Position numbers and translations under genes: made by a program | Part shown: positions 55,327 through 63,634 of the stretch, piece after piece | How the letters are laid out: each line of letters opens with the position of its first letter | Numbering within the stretch: position 1 is the first letter of the stretch | Source of the DNA: Pedobacter miscanthi | GTDB lineage: Bacteria; Bacteroidota; Bacteroidia; Sphingobacteriales; Sphingobacteriaceae | DNA length: 64,000 bases | Reading direction: 5' to 3' | NCBI RefSeq assembly: GCF_003315595.1 | Contig: NZ_QNQU01000028.1 | Coordinates: 1 to 64,000, forward strand | The notes under the pieces: model-generated | Databases searched by the model: none | Told to the model about the DNA's origin: nothing | What the model saw: only the letters and a program-made list of their open reading frames with translations

Positions 55327-55605
55327 CAGATTTATTTGTGTTTGTCATAACGTTTATTAAACCCCTTTGTTTTACATCGGGGAAAAGAAAATTGTAGAAA
55401 TCGGGATTTGGTTTCGACAATCCAATACTACAAATATCGGAAATTTTGATGGATGCTAAAAGGTATTTCTTACCACTTGCTGTAAATCAGCAGGATAAAG
55501 AATAATTGCGCTAAAAACAGACTATAATTAACTTATCATTGGCTTTAAGCTTTCGGTGATGTAACAATTGATAAAGTTGGCCGTCATAATTTATATTTCA
55601 TAGTT

Positions 55606-55782
55606 ATGATAGTTTTAAAATCTGATTATTTCTCTTCGCACGAACGCCTTACCCGCTTTATCAACGAAAACCACATTAAACGGGAAGATATTTTAGCCAT
55701 TACACAGGCTCCAAGCTTTTTTACCATCTTTTTTTATGCGGATGATGCCGTTGAACAAATTACCCACGGTTTATTTTCTTAA
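55606..55782 (+). CDS. Small hypothetical protein (58 residues)
   Basis: ATG at 55606, stop TAA at 55780-55782. The protein begins MIVLKSDYFSSHERLTRF, continues INENHIKREDILAITQAPSF, then FTIFFYADDAVEQITHGLFS. The pattern helix (HERLTRFINEN) then two beta strands (DILAITQ, FTIFFYA) is protein-like. It resembles a family of small alpha-beta proteins in which a conserved I-x-x-I strand precedes a YA strand, but I cannot name it. A TTG-N21-TATATTTC promoter-like pair lies just upstream (about 55567-55600). Nothing else was found in the 55315-55838 gap. Confidence 0.6.
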   Translation: MIVLKSDYFSSHERLTRFINENHIKREDILAITQAPSFFTIFFYADDAVEQITHGLFS

Positions 55783-55894
55783 CGGCACATTAACCTATTG
55801 CTAACGGGTAAAATTTATATTGTGATGGTATTCATTGTTTGAATTTTGCAATGAATTATTTGATTTGCGTAAGCAATCGTAACAAAGCACTGTT

Positions 55895-55902
55895 TACATT
55901 TG
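55895..55902 (+). promoter_or_regulatory. -7 box (TACATTTG) of the alcohol dehydrogenase gene
   Basis: Exact TAnnTTTG match 26 bases before the ATG at 55929; it lies inside the longer open frame and supports the shorter start. Confidence 0.5.
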
Positions 55903-55928
55903 TTATGGTACTAATTAATATAAATTTT

Positions 55929-56972
55929 ATGATAGCAACAAAAGGATATGCGGCACAAAATGCCGAAACGGATCTTGCACCCTGGAATTTTGAGCGCCGG
56001 GAAGTGGGACCCCACGATGTGCAGTTCGAAATACTTTTCTGTGGGGTTTGTCACTCAGATCTGCACCAGATTAAAAACGATTGGTTCCCCGGGATATTCC
56101 CAATGGTTCCGGGTCATGAGATTGTGGGCAGGGTAGTAAAAGTTGGCGACCATGTTAAGAAATTCAAGGTGGGCGATCTGGCCGGTACAGGTTGTATGGT
56201 AGATTCGTGCCAGGAGTGCGAAAACTGCAAACGCGATCTTGAACAGTACTGTTTAGAAGGCAATACGCAAACATACAATGGTTTAGAAAGAGACGGAAAA
56301 ACACCAACTTATGGTGGCTATTCTGATACAATAGTAGTTAGGGAAGAGTTTGTACTGCATGTATCTGATAAACTGAACCTTGCTGCTGTTGCTCCACTTT
56401 TATGTGCTGGTATTACTACTTATTCGCCTTTAAGGCACTGGAAAGTTGGAAAAGGCCATAAACTGGCTGTATTGGGTTTAGGTGGTTTAGGCCACATGGC
56501 AGTGAAATTCGGTGTAGCGTTTGGTGCCGAAGTTACGGTATTAAGCACTTCGCCTAAAAAAGAAGAAGATGCCAAAAAACTGGGTGCGCATCATTTTGTG
56601 GTAACCACCGATCATGAACAGGTTAAAGCAGCTAAAGGTACATTCGATTTTATTTTGGATACGGTATCTGCTGAGCATGATTTTAACATGTATCTATCTC
56701 TATTGAGAACAGATGGTACGCACATCTGCGTGGGTGTTCCACCAAAACCGGCAGAAATTGCAGCTTTCAGTTTATTGGGAGGTAGGAAAAGCCTTGCCGG
56801 ATCGGGTATCGGAGGTATTGCCGAAACTCAGGAAATGTTGGATTTCTGTGCAGAAAACAATATCGTTTCGGATATCGAACTGATTGATATGAAAGACATT
56901 CACCACGCCTACGAACGTATGGAAAAAGGTGATGTACGTTACAGGTTCGTAATTGATATGGCTACTTTGTAG
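55929..56972 (+). CDS. NAD(P)-dependent zinc alcohol dehydrogenase (YahK/CAD-like)
   Basis: 347 residues from the ATG at 55929 (MIATKGYAAQ), the standard N-terminus of this group; a longer frame from 55839 would overlap the promoter. Catalytic zinc ligands are in FCGVCHSDLHQ and GHEIVGRV, the structural zinc in CQECENCKRDLEQYC, and the nucleotide-binding loop is VLGLGGLGHMAVKF. Medium-chain dehydrogenase, cytoplasmic, acting on aldehydes/alcohols such as cinnamyl-type substrates. It stands alone. Confidence 0.94.
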   Translation: MIATKGYAAQNAETDLAPWNFERREVGPHDVQFEILFCGVCHSDLHQIKNDWFPGIFPMVPGHEIVGRVVKVGDHVKKFKVGDLAGTGCMVDSCQECENCKRDLEQYCLEGNTQTYNGLERDGKTPTYGGYSDTIVVREEFVLHVSDKLNLAAVAPLLCAGITTYSPLRHWKVGKGHKLAVLGLGGLGHMAVKFGVAFGAEVTVLSTSPKKEEDAKKLGAHHFVVTTDHEQVKAAKGTFDFILDTVSAEHDFNMYLSLLRTDGTHICVGVPPKPAEIAAFSLLGGRKSLAGSGIGGIAETQEMLDFCAENNIVSDIELIDMKDIHHAYERMEKGDVRYRFVIDMATL

Positions 56973-57230
56973 TTCATATTTAACCAATAAAATGATGGGG
57001 ATTTGGGAACAGAAGGTTTCTAAATCCCTTTTTTTAGACCTCTGTTGACCACAAGTTTGATTAATAATTATTAGTAATGGCCATTTTTAGCCACTTTTAT
57101 TGATGCGATCGTCATGCTGAATTTATTTCAGCATCTTTTTGCAAGATAGACCCTGAAATAAATTCAGGGTGACGGACAGACTTGAAATATGTAAAAAAGA
57201 TTGACTACTAAATAAATTTACCCTAGTAAT

Positions 57231-58097
57231 CTATAGTGTTTCTTTTCCTTTGATAAATTCGGCCAGTGGAATATGATGTTCTGCTTCAACTCTGGCAATC
57301 TGTTTTTCATTTTCGCTAAAAAGGTGATCCAGTGTATTCAATGAATCTTTAAGGTAAGATATGGATAACATCCTCGAAATCCTGTTCCTGATCTTATCAG
57401 CAAGGAATATTTCCATCAGTATTAAGGTGATCAGGAAAAGGTAATGGTTGAAAATAATGTTATTGGTATTCTTAGCGAAAGCGGGAAGGCCCATCCTGGT
57501 AAAAAATAAATCTATTATTAATGGAATACCAACAATTGCCAGGATTGAAAAACCAGTTACTTTAAAGGTTATACCTTTCTCAGCATTAGCAATTTGTTCA
57601 TTAAAGGCCGAAAACTTACTTTTAAAAGGAACTTCCCTGTTATTTTGTTGTTGCTCTAATTTTTGAAGATCTTTTCCATGCTCAATGTCTATTTTTCTCA
57701 CCTGCTCTACAATACTGGATTCGGCTTTATTGAGTTTCTCCTGATCTTCAACAATCGATTCCTGCTCGGCGATGATTTTATCCATTACCATCAAATCTTC
57801 AGGAATGCCATGGCGTAGCTTTTGTTCTGCCGCTACAATACGGTTATCGAGTTGTTTAAACTGCCGTTTAAGCTCAGTTATTTCTTTATTAAAATGCTCT
57901 TTTTTAGATGAGTAGGTGTTTTCGAGACTGTTAAGTGCCGAAACATATTCGAAATCAGCAAGGAGCTGCTCATTACCTGCAAAACGCTGGTAAAGCCCAT
58001 TTAATTTGATAAAGAGCTCACCTGTTGATTTTTCAGGATTAGAAAGATCAGTTCGGTATGCTTCCAGATCGGTTTCGGACAATGATGGTATGGGCAT
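57231..58097 (-). CDS. Hypothetical coiled-coil protein with two TM segments
   Basis: 288 residues, no signal peptide. Residues 60-165 are strongly charged and heptad-like (SKKEHFNKEITELKRQFKQL, then EQESIVEDQEKLNK), indicating a long coiled coil. Two hydrophobic segments follow (FSILAIVGIPLIIDLFF and YLFLITLILMEIFLA), then a basic tail. It is probably an inner-membrane protein with a cytoplasmic coiled coil. I do not recognise the family. The neighbours give no functional hint. Confidence 0.75.
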   Translation of the reverse strand: MPIPSLSETDLEAYRTDLSNPEKSTGELFIKLNGLYQRFAGNEQLLADFEYVSALNSLENTYSSKKEHFNKEITELKRQFKQLDNRIVAAEQKLRHGIPEDLMVMDKIIAEQESIVEDQEKLNKAESSIVEQVRKIDIEHGKDLQKLEQQQNNREVPFKSKFSAFNEQIANAEKGITFKVTGFSILAIVGIPLIIDLFFTRMGLPAFAKNTNNIIFNHYLFLITLILMEIFLADKIRNRISRMLSISYLKDSLNTLDHLFSENEKQIARVEAEHHIPLAEFIKGKETL

Positions 58098-58340
58098 AGC
58101 AGATTAAAAAGCTAAAATTATAAAAAATATTTATCGTTACAGGAATTATAAGCGTTGTTTTCCGTTTTAATGTTCCAATATTACTATTAAACCACTTTTT
58201 TAACAATCTGGTATATGCAGTGTTTCGTTAAGTAAATTTTATTGTGAATAATATGGTGTTATGAATCAGTTGATTACAAAAGGAAATAAAGGATTAATAA
58301 AATATTTTGTTATTTTTTTTAGCGCTTTAAGAAATTATTA

Positions 58341-58348
58341 TATATTTG
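58341..58348 (+). promoter_or_regulatory. -7 box (TATATTTG) of the small RNA
   Basis: Exact TAnnTTTG match. Transcription should begin about 5-7 bases downstream, at the base of the first hairpin. No TTTG at the usual distance, only a T-run. Confidence 0.5.
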
Positions 58349-58352
58349 TACC

Positions 58353-58441
58353 AAGCAAGGGGTGAGAGCCTTGCATCAATCTTTGATTGAGAGCGTTAAT
58401 TTAGATAAGGTTACAACATTTATTTGTTGTAACCTTTTTTT
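58353..58441 (+). ncRNA. Candidate structured small RNA (or leader) upstream of the NUDIX gene
   Basis: Three consecutive perfect hairpins: GCAAGG / CCTTGC (58355-58360 and 58369-58374, loop GGTGAGAG), TCAATC / GATTGA (58376-58381 and 58385-58390, loop TTT), and a 12-bp stem AAGGTTACAACA / TGTTGTAACCTT (58407-58418 and 58425-58436) followed by a T-run, i.e. an intrinsic terminator. TGAGAGC occurs twice, in the first loop and after the second stem. A -7 box precedes it. It could be an independent RNA of about 90 nt or an attenuator for the NUDIX gene, which starts 33 bases later. I know no named family that matches. The rest of 58098-58340 is empty AT-rich DNA. Confidence 0.55.
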
Positions 58442-58474
58442 ATACCTTTAGATAACCGGATTTTTTAAGAATAT

Positions 58475-59086
58475 ATGCCAAGAAATTATAGAATTTATAT
58501 CAATGATAACACTTTGTTTATCTCCGATTTTTTGCCAGAACAGAAAGAAAAAATCCAACAGCTCGAATTTCAGGATTTTGACCTGCAAACTTTCTACAAA
58601 AAATTAAAAAGCGGATCGAAAAAGAGCTATATCTTTCTCACAAAAAATCCGCAGGAAACCTTTAAAAAGCTAAAAAAAGACTCTACCATTATTAAAGCAG
58701 CCGGTGGTTTGGTAGAAAGTGCCAATGGCAATTACCTGTTTATTTTCAGGAATAAAAAATGGGATTTACCTAAAGGAAAGCTTGAAGACGGCGAGAAAAT
58801 GAAAGAAGCTGCCGTTCGTGAAGTAGAGGAAGAATGCGGGATAAAGGTTCTAAAACGCGAAGATAAATTGTGTAAAACCTACCACGTTTACCCTATGGGT
58901 AATAAAATGGTAATCAAGAAAACCAACTGGTACAAAATGAAGGTGAAAGGCGAACCAAAGTTGGTACCTCAAAAAGAAGAGGGTATTGATGAAGCCGTTT
59001 GGCTGGATAAAAACCACCTTTCGCCAGTGGTTAAAAATACCTTTCCATCGATTATGGATGTGCTGAGGGCTGGCGGGATATTGTAA
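58475..59086 (+). CDS. NUDIX hydrolase
   Basis: 203 residues. The Nudix box GX5EX7REVXEEXGI is complete at 101-123 (GKLEDGEKMKEAAVREVEEE then CGI). The first 70 residues are an extension (YRIYINDNTLFISDF...FLTKNPQETFKKLKKD), and the strand AAGGLVESANGNYLFIFRNKKWDLPKG opens the domain. Substrate is a nucleoside diphosphate derivative, not identifiable by eye. The terminator of the candidate RNA sits immediately upstream, so expression may depend on read-through. Confidence 0.93.
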   Translation: MPRNYRIYINDNTLFISDFLPEQKEKIQQLEFQDFDLQTFYKKLKSGSKKSYIFLTKNPQETFKKLKKDSTIIKAAGGLVESANGNYLFIFRNKKWDLPKGKLEDGEKMKEAAVREVEEECGIKVLKREDKLCKTYHVYPMGNKMVIKKTNWYKMKVKGEPKLVPQKEEGIDEAVWLDKNHLSPVVKNTFPSIMDVLRAGGIL

Positions 59087-59237
59087 TACGAGTTTAGTTG
59101 TGCAATCCGTCATTCTGAACTTGTTTCAGAATCTATCGCGTAATTCTGTTAATTAATATAATAACCTGTCAGATGGTAAAATCGGACAGCACGAGAAAAT
59201 AGACCCTGAAATAAATTCAGGGTGACGACCAGCATAT

Positions 59238-59843
59238 CTACTCATAATCAAGTTCATCAACTACTTTTTTAACTTGTTTTAGGTATTTTCCGTAGTAAAA
59301 CCAGGCCCATAGCTCGGTTATTGCGCCAATAACCAGAATGGTGACGAAACAGTTGATCAGGATATATGCCGTGGATAATTTCTTTAAAAGCCGGGCAAAC
59401 ACAGATGCCTGCTCAATAAACAAATAAGCAAAAAGAAAACCCACCGCGATAAAAGCCACAATGTAGGTTAAAGCTTTATATAACTCTACGTTCAGTTTCA
59501 TTTCGTAATAAAACCAGAGGATATTTTTTCGGCTATCCATACTCATATCGTAAGAGTTTTTATAAAATAAGTAAAACTTAAAGAAATAGTAAGCCGTAAA
59601 ACCGCATGTAATGGCATAAGTCATCAGGTACACCTGATTAATTGCGGTAGAAAAGCCTGCCAAATAGGGAATAAAAGCCATAAATACCAGAAAGAACAGC
59701 TGGTAGAAAAATTCATGTTTCATTTTTGCCCTGATTTTATCGATAGGGGTGTGTGCCTGTTTTATTTTAAGCATATCAGTAGAAATGTTGTTTCCCTCTG
59801 GGTTTTCAGCATTCCATTCGTTTTTTAAATCGTCAAAATTCAT
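59238..59843 (-). CDS. Membrane protein encoded with an ECF sigma factor
   Basis: 201 residues. A soluble N-terminus of about 38 residues (MNFDDLKNEWNAENPEG) is followed by four hydrophobic segments: FFYQLFFLVFMAFIPYLAGF, VYLMTYAITCGFTAYYFFKF, YIVAFIAVGFLFAYLFI and ILINCFVTILVIGAITELWA. It overlaps the upstream sigma gene by 11 bases, a strong coupling, so it is probably its anti-sigma or sensor. No zinc-finger (HxxxCxxC) anti-sigma motif is present; the N-terminal segment is the likely sigma-binding part (inference). Confidence 0.83.
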   Translation of the reverse strand: MNFDDLKNEWNAENPEGNNISTDMLKIKQAHTPIDKIRAKMKHEFFYQLFFLVFMAFIPYLAGFSTAINQVYLMTYAITCGFTAYYFFKFYLFYKNSYDMSMDSRKNILWFYYEMKLNVELYKALTYIVAFIAVGFLFAYLFIEQASVFARLLKKLSTAYILINCFVTILVIGAITELWAWFYYGKYLKQVKKVVDELDYE

Positions 59844-60336
59844 AACCGTTTTTCTTTATGATGGATTGTAATTTTTCTTTAGTCCTGTTGAGTTTAACAC
59901 GGGCATTTACCTCGCTGATCCCCATGTTTTCGGCAATTTCGCGGTGCGATTGGTTTTCGAGAAAGAGGAATATCAATGCTTTTTCTACCACATTTAACTC
60001 CTGCACTGCTGCATATAAATAAGCCAGTTTTTCTTCCTTTACTTCGCTCTCATTTACATCAATAATGTCGATGTTTTCATCCAGTGGCATTTTATCTACT
60101 TTTCTGCTGTCTTTTTTGAAATAGATCAGCGCTGTATTTAAACACACGCGGTACATCCAGGTGGTAAATTTACTGTTCCCTCTAAAAGTGGGGTAGGCTT
60201 TCCATAACTGCAGCACAATTTCCTGAAACAGATCACGCTGCTCTTCCGCACCGTTCATATACATTTTTGTGATTTTATGTATAATCGCCCTGTGCTGGTT
60301 GATCAATGTGAGAAATATATTTTCTGTTTCTTTCAT
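59833..60336 (-). CDS. ECF-type RNA polymerase sigma factor
   Basis: 167 residues. Region 2 is ITKMYMNGAEEQRDLFQEIVLQLWKAYPTFRGNSKFTTWMYRVCLNTAL; region 4 is LNVVEKALIFLFLENQSHREIAENMGISEVNARVKLNRTKEKL. No extra C-terminal domain. It is the first gene of a coupled pair with the four-TM protein. The upstream gap (60337-60634) holds a dispersed repeat with CCCTGAA...TTCAGGG at about 60536-60560 and no gene. Confidence 0.93.
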   Translation of the reverse strand: MKETENIFLTLINQHRAIIHKITKMYMNGAEEQRDLFQEIVLQLWKAYPTFRGNSKFTTWMYRVCLNTALIYFKKDSRKVDKMPLDENIDIIDVNESEVKEEKLAYLYAAVQELNVVEKALIFLFLENQSHREIAENMGISEVNARVKLNRTKEKLQSIIKKNGYEF

Positions 60337-60634
60337 TTTAGGTATAATCCATTGGTAACGGATTTTTGAAAACGTTACAGGTTAAGTTAAAAAATAATAT
60401 TTAACCACAGATAAAAAGGATAAACACAGATAGGGGGAAAGAAAAACATCGTCATATCGATCCGGTAACCATCGACTGGAACGCAGTGGAATGCCTGCCT
60501 GTACAGGCGGGGAGAGATCTAATCATGCATGAAAGACCCTGAAACAAGTTCAGGGTGACGTCTCGCTTGTGAGATCTATCTCGGGTTAGATCTTTTGGCT
60601 ACAACTTAAACTTAAAAATAGGTATAGCTACAAA

Positions 60635-60967
60635 TTATTTAATAATTGCGGCATAAATAGCATGAATAATATAAAATAAAAAAGTACCGATTAAAATTGC
60701 AACACCTGTGTACAGGTACCATGGTGTTTTTGAGAGCTTTTCGTACGTTTTAGCATTCTCGCTAATAACGTTATTGCTACCATAACCGCAATTATCGCAA
60801 CTCATTCCGGTATATTTTTCGGCAGGAAGAATTGGAATCCCACTGATTTGATAATATTTCTGAACGATGCGATAGGTTACTGTTGTTTCGTTGCAATTAT
60901 CACAACTTATTAACTCATCTTCATAGACATTGAGCAGTTTTTCGGTTTTGCCAAAATGAACAAACAT
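60635..60967 (-). CDS. Zinc-ribbon membrane protein
   Basis: 110 residues from the ATG at 60967 (MFVHFGKTEKLL), chosen because it leaves 13 bases after coaD, whereas a start at 61012 would overlap coaD by 32 bases. Two CxxC pairs (ISCDNCNE and MSCDNCGYG, about 30 residues apart) form a zinc ribbon, followed by a C-terminal TM helix (WYLYTGVAILIGTFLFYIIHAIYAA). It resembles zinc-ribbon proteins placed beside coaD in related genomes. Function unknown. Confidence 0.78.
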   Translation of the reverse strand: MFVHFGKTEKLLNVYEDELISCDNCNETTVTYRIVQKYYQISGIPILPAEKYTGMSCDNCGYGSNNVISENAKTYEKLSKTPWYLYTGVAILIGTFLFYIIHAIYAAIIK

Positions 60968-60980
60968 TTGAAAATAATAT

Positions 60981-61442
60981 TTATAAAAAAGCAAGTGCTT
61001 CTTTAGGTACAAACGGACTTACATCGCCGTGATTTCTCAAAATATCACGTACAATGGTTGAGCTGATGGCGGAATATTCGGGTTTGCTTAACAGGAGGAT
61101 GGTTTCTACTTCGGGCATCATCGTTTGGTTGATCTGCGCAATGGCTCTTTCATATTCAAAATCGGCTGCCGAACGGATGCCACGTACCATATATTTAGCA
61201 TCAATTTTACGGCAGAAATCTACTGTCAAACCTTCGTAAGTCTGGATTTCGATGTTTTGATAACCTTTAAAAACAGTTTGTAAGATCTGGAGACGCTGCT
61301 CTGCACTCAAAAAGTTCTGTTTTGAACTATTTAATCCAATGCCGACTACAATTTTATCAAAAAGTGGCGTGGCACGCTGCAGAATGTTTACGTGGGCAAT
61401 GGTGATCGGATCAAATGAGCCTGGAAATAGCGCTATCTTCAT
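60981..61442 (-). CDS. coaD: Pantetheine-phosphate adenylyltransferase
   Basis: 153 residues, the standard length. The nucleotidyltransferase signature ALFPGSFDPITIAHVNIL (T/HxGH-type site, here with TIAH) is at the start, YMVRGIRSAADFEYERAIAQ in the middle, and YSAISSTIVRDILRNHGDV near the end with the ISSTxxR motif. It carries out the penultimate step of coenzyme A synthesis. A TATATTTG box lies just 4 bases upstream of the ATG. Confidence 0.96.
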   Translation of the reverse strand: MKIALFPGSFDPITIAHVNILQRATPLFDKIVVGIGLNSSKQNFLSAEQRLQILQTVFKGYQNIEIQTYEGLTVDFCRKIDAKYMVRGIRSAADFEYERAIAQINQTMMPEVETILLLSKPEYSAISSTIVRDILRNHGDVSPFVPKEALAFL

Positions 61443-61446
61443 GTTT

Positions 61447-61454
61447 CAAATATA
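61447..61454 (-). promoter_or_regulatory. -7 box of coaD, very close to the start codon
   Basis: TATATTTG on the minus strand, 4 bases before the ATG. It implies a leaderless mRNA if used. No clear -33 box. Confidence 0.45.
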
Positions 61455-61516
61455 GCTGTTTGTGATGGAATTATTAACCACCAAGACACTAAGGCACGAA
61501 GAAGGTTAACTTTTTT

Positions 61517-62100
61517 GCCACGGATCCACAGATTTACACGGAATTATTTTTAGCGTTAAAAGATTAAGAATATTATGACATACTAAAAATTTTGTGTCTT
61601 CGTGCCTTTGTGGTAAATCACTATGGATAACTTTTTTGCCACGGATGCACAGATTTACACGGAATTATTTTTAGCGTTAAGAGATTGAGAATATTATGGC
61701 ATACTAAAAATTTTGTGTCTTCGTGCCTTTGTGGTAAATCACTATGGATAACTTTTTTGCCACGGATGCACAGATTTACACGGAATTATTTTTGACGTTA
61801 AGAGATTGAGAATATTATGGCATACTAAAAGTTTTGTGTCTTCGTGCCTTTGCGGTAAATCACTATGGTTAACGTTTGCCACGGATGCACAGATTTACAC
61901 GGAATTATTTTTAGCGTTAAGAGATTGAGAATATTATGGCATACTAAAAATTTTGTGTCTTCGTGCCTTTGTGGTAAATCACTATGGATAACTTTTTTGC
62001 CACGGATGCACAGATTTACACGGAATTATTTTTAGCGTTAAGAGATTGAGAATATTATGGCATACTAAAAATTTTGTGTCTTCGTGCCTTTGCGGTAAGT
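61517..62100. repeat. Tandem array, 5 x about 121 bp
   Basis: Five head-to-tail copies begin (at GCCACGGAT) at 61517, 61638, 61759, 61878 and 61999. Each contains CACAGATTTACACGGAATTA near its start and GTGTCTTCGTGCCTTTGTGG near its end. Copies differ at a handful of bases; the third unit is 119 bp and the last breaks off at 62100. The region just before it (61479-61503) carries the end module in inverted form. No gene is found between coaD and rsmD. Confidence 0.93.
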
Positions 62101-62266
62101 TTAGCGCAAGGCGTTTGGCGGTAAGCGTGAACTGCTTATAAAAGATTGCTTCACTCCAGTGCGCATCATCCTGCGCTTCGGTTCGCAATGACGAACTGGG
62201 GAGAGTGGTTGGCATTGGGAAAACGTACGTCGATTAACCGGTTAACCAATTTAAACAGTTAACCAA

Positions 62267-62803
62267 TCAACCTAATTCAAAAAAACTGAAAGAAGAATTA
62301 CCGTATTTCCTTGTTTCGGTATAACCGGGCTGGCTATTCAGTTTCATATTGCTCTGATGTTCTACCACCAATAAACCATCTGGTTTGAGCAACTGCTGTT
62401 CTTTCACCATCACCGGAATTTGAGGGATATTAGGCATATTATACGGCGGATCGGCAAAAATCAGGTCGTAACTGCCCGTCATCTGCTTTAGTAATTTAAA
62501 AACATCGCCTTTTCGTACTTCAACCTGATCAAACTGGTGTTGTTTAGCTGTGTTTTTTACCCAGTTTACGCAACCATAATCCATATCAACAGCTAAAATG
62601 CTTTCTGCCCCACGCGAGGCAAATTCGAAAGTAAGGTTTCCAGTCCCGCAGAATAAATCGAGTACGGTACAGTTTTCGAAATCGTATTTGTTGTTGAGGA
62701 TATTAAAAAGTGCTTCTTTGGCCATATCCGTGGTAGGGCGCACAGGTAAATTTGCAGGGGGCTGTAAACGGATGCCCTTTAATTTGCCACCAATTATACG
62801 CAT
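62267..62803 (-). CDS. rsmD: 16S rRNA (guanine(966)-N(2))-methyltransferase RsmD
   Basis: 178 residues. It begins MRIIGGKLKGIRL, then RPTTDMAKEALFNIL, the SAM motif VLDLFCGTGNLTFEFASRGA and the catalytic motif IFADPPYN, all diagnostic of RsmD. It methylates G966 of 16S rRNA. Its start overlaps the end of the DUF3822 gene by 10 bases, a conserved pairing in Bacteroidota. Confidence 0.95.
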   Translation of the reverse strand: MRIIGGKLKGIRLQPPANLPVRPTTDMAKEALFNILNNKYDFENCTVLDLFCGTGNLTFEFASRGAESILAVDMDYGCVNWVKNTAKQHQFDQVEVRKGDVFKLLKQMTGSYDLIFADPPYNMPNIPQIPVMVKEQQLLKPDGLLVVEHQSNMKLNSQPGYTETRKYGNSSFSFFELG

Positions 62804-63600
62804 AAATCTAAAGCAAGCAGGCCGCTAAAATAGTGTTTAGGCATATCGGCCAGTAATTCGCTATTCTGTTTTCCGGCAGGGAAGAAAAAATAAAGTTGAT
62901 TGAAATATTTTAACAGGCAGTTGTAATGCTCATCGTCTTCATTGATAATGCCCTGTATATAAACCGGGATGCTATCGTTTAAACCCAATTGTTCGATCAT
63001 CAGTAAAAGGAAGTAATTAAATTCCTCTGCAGTTTCCGATTCGTAATGGTTTTGAAAAACAATTTTTTTATCCCTGGTATACAATACATTAAAAGATACC
63101 GCAGTAAAATCGATCAGTAAAGCTTCGTCGGCCAGGTGGTTAAACAAGGCAACCAAAGGCTCTGAGTGGGGGAACAGATCTGCTTTTTCGGGCAAGTTTG
63201 TTTTTACCTCATCATTTAAGCAAAAAACAGTATTAAAACCAAGTGCTTTGTTGTGTTTGGTATAAACTTTGGCATCCGAACCCAGGTATTGGGCATAAAC
63301 GGCTAAATTTTCATCATCAAACCACTCGTCAGGAATAAAAATGAAATTTGAGGTATGCACCGCGGCTTTTATAGCGCCGTAGTTTAAAGAGAGGTATTTG
63401 TCGGTTGCGAAGGCAGATTTTAAATCCTGCTGCACATCTTCGCAGCCCTGTTTATCAAAAATGATGTTAATCTCTTCGGTATCCCTGCTTACCACGGCAT
63501 AAGAAAAACTGTCGTTCGTTATTTTTAACAATAAATGGCAGTTTGCAGATGCATCAGCTTTAAAGTTCGGATCAACCAATAAGAGACTATTGTTACTCAT
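62794..63600 (-). CDS. DUF3822 family protein
   Basis: 268 residues, soluble. Conserved stretches (FSYAVVSRDTEEIN, ALLIDFTAVSFNVLY, FNYFLLLMIEQLGL) and position directly before rsmD identify DUF3822. The fold predicted for the family is actin/ASKHA-like; no function is established. First gene of the pair with rsmD. A TATTTTTG box is 5 bases from the ATG. Confidence 0.9.
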   Translation of the reverse strand: MSNNSLLLVDPNFKADASANCHLLLKITNDSFSYAVVSRDTEEINIIFDKQGCEDVQQDLKSAFATDKYLSLNYGAIKAAVHTSNFIFIPDEWFDDENLAVYAQYLGSDAKVYTKHNKALGFNTVFCLNDEVKTNLPEKADLFPHSEPLVALFNHLADEALLIDFTAVSFNVLYTRDKKIVFQNHYESETAEEFNYFLLLMIEQLGLNDSIPVYIQGIINEDDEHYNCLLKYFNQLYFFFPAGKQNSELLADMPKHYFSGLLALDLCV

Positions 63601-63605
63601 TGAAA

Positions 63606-63634
63606 CAAAAATAGAGTTTTTTAATAATTAATGG
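63606..63634 (-). promoter_or_regulatory. Promoter of the DUF3822-rsmD operon, close to the start codon
   Basis: TATTTTTG at 63606-63613 on the minus strand, 5 bases before the ATG. A TTTG about 21 bases further upstream (near 63634) fits the -33 box. Predicted transcript has almost no leader. Confidence 0.5.

Noticed and set aside
61982..62215. Minus-strand 77-codon frame
   Set aside because: It lies in the tandem repeat array and the adjacent GCAATGACG repeat; not protein-like.
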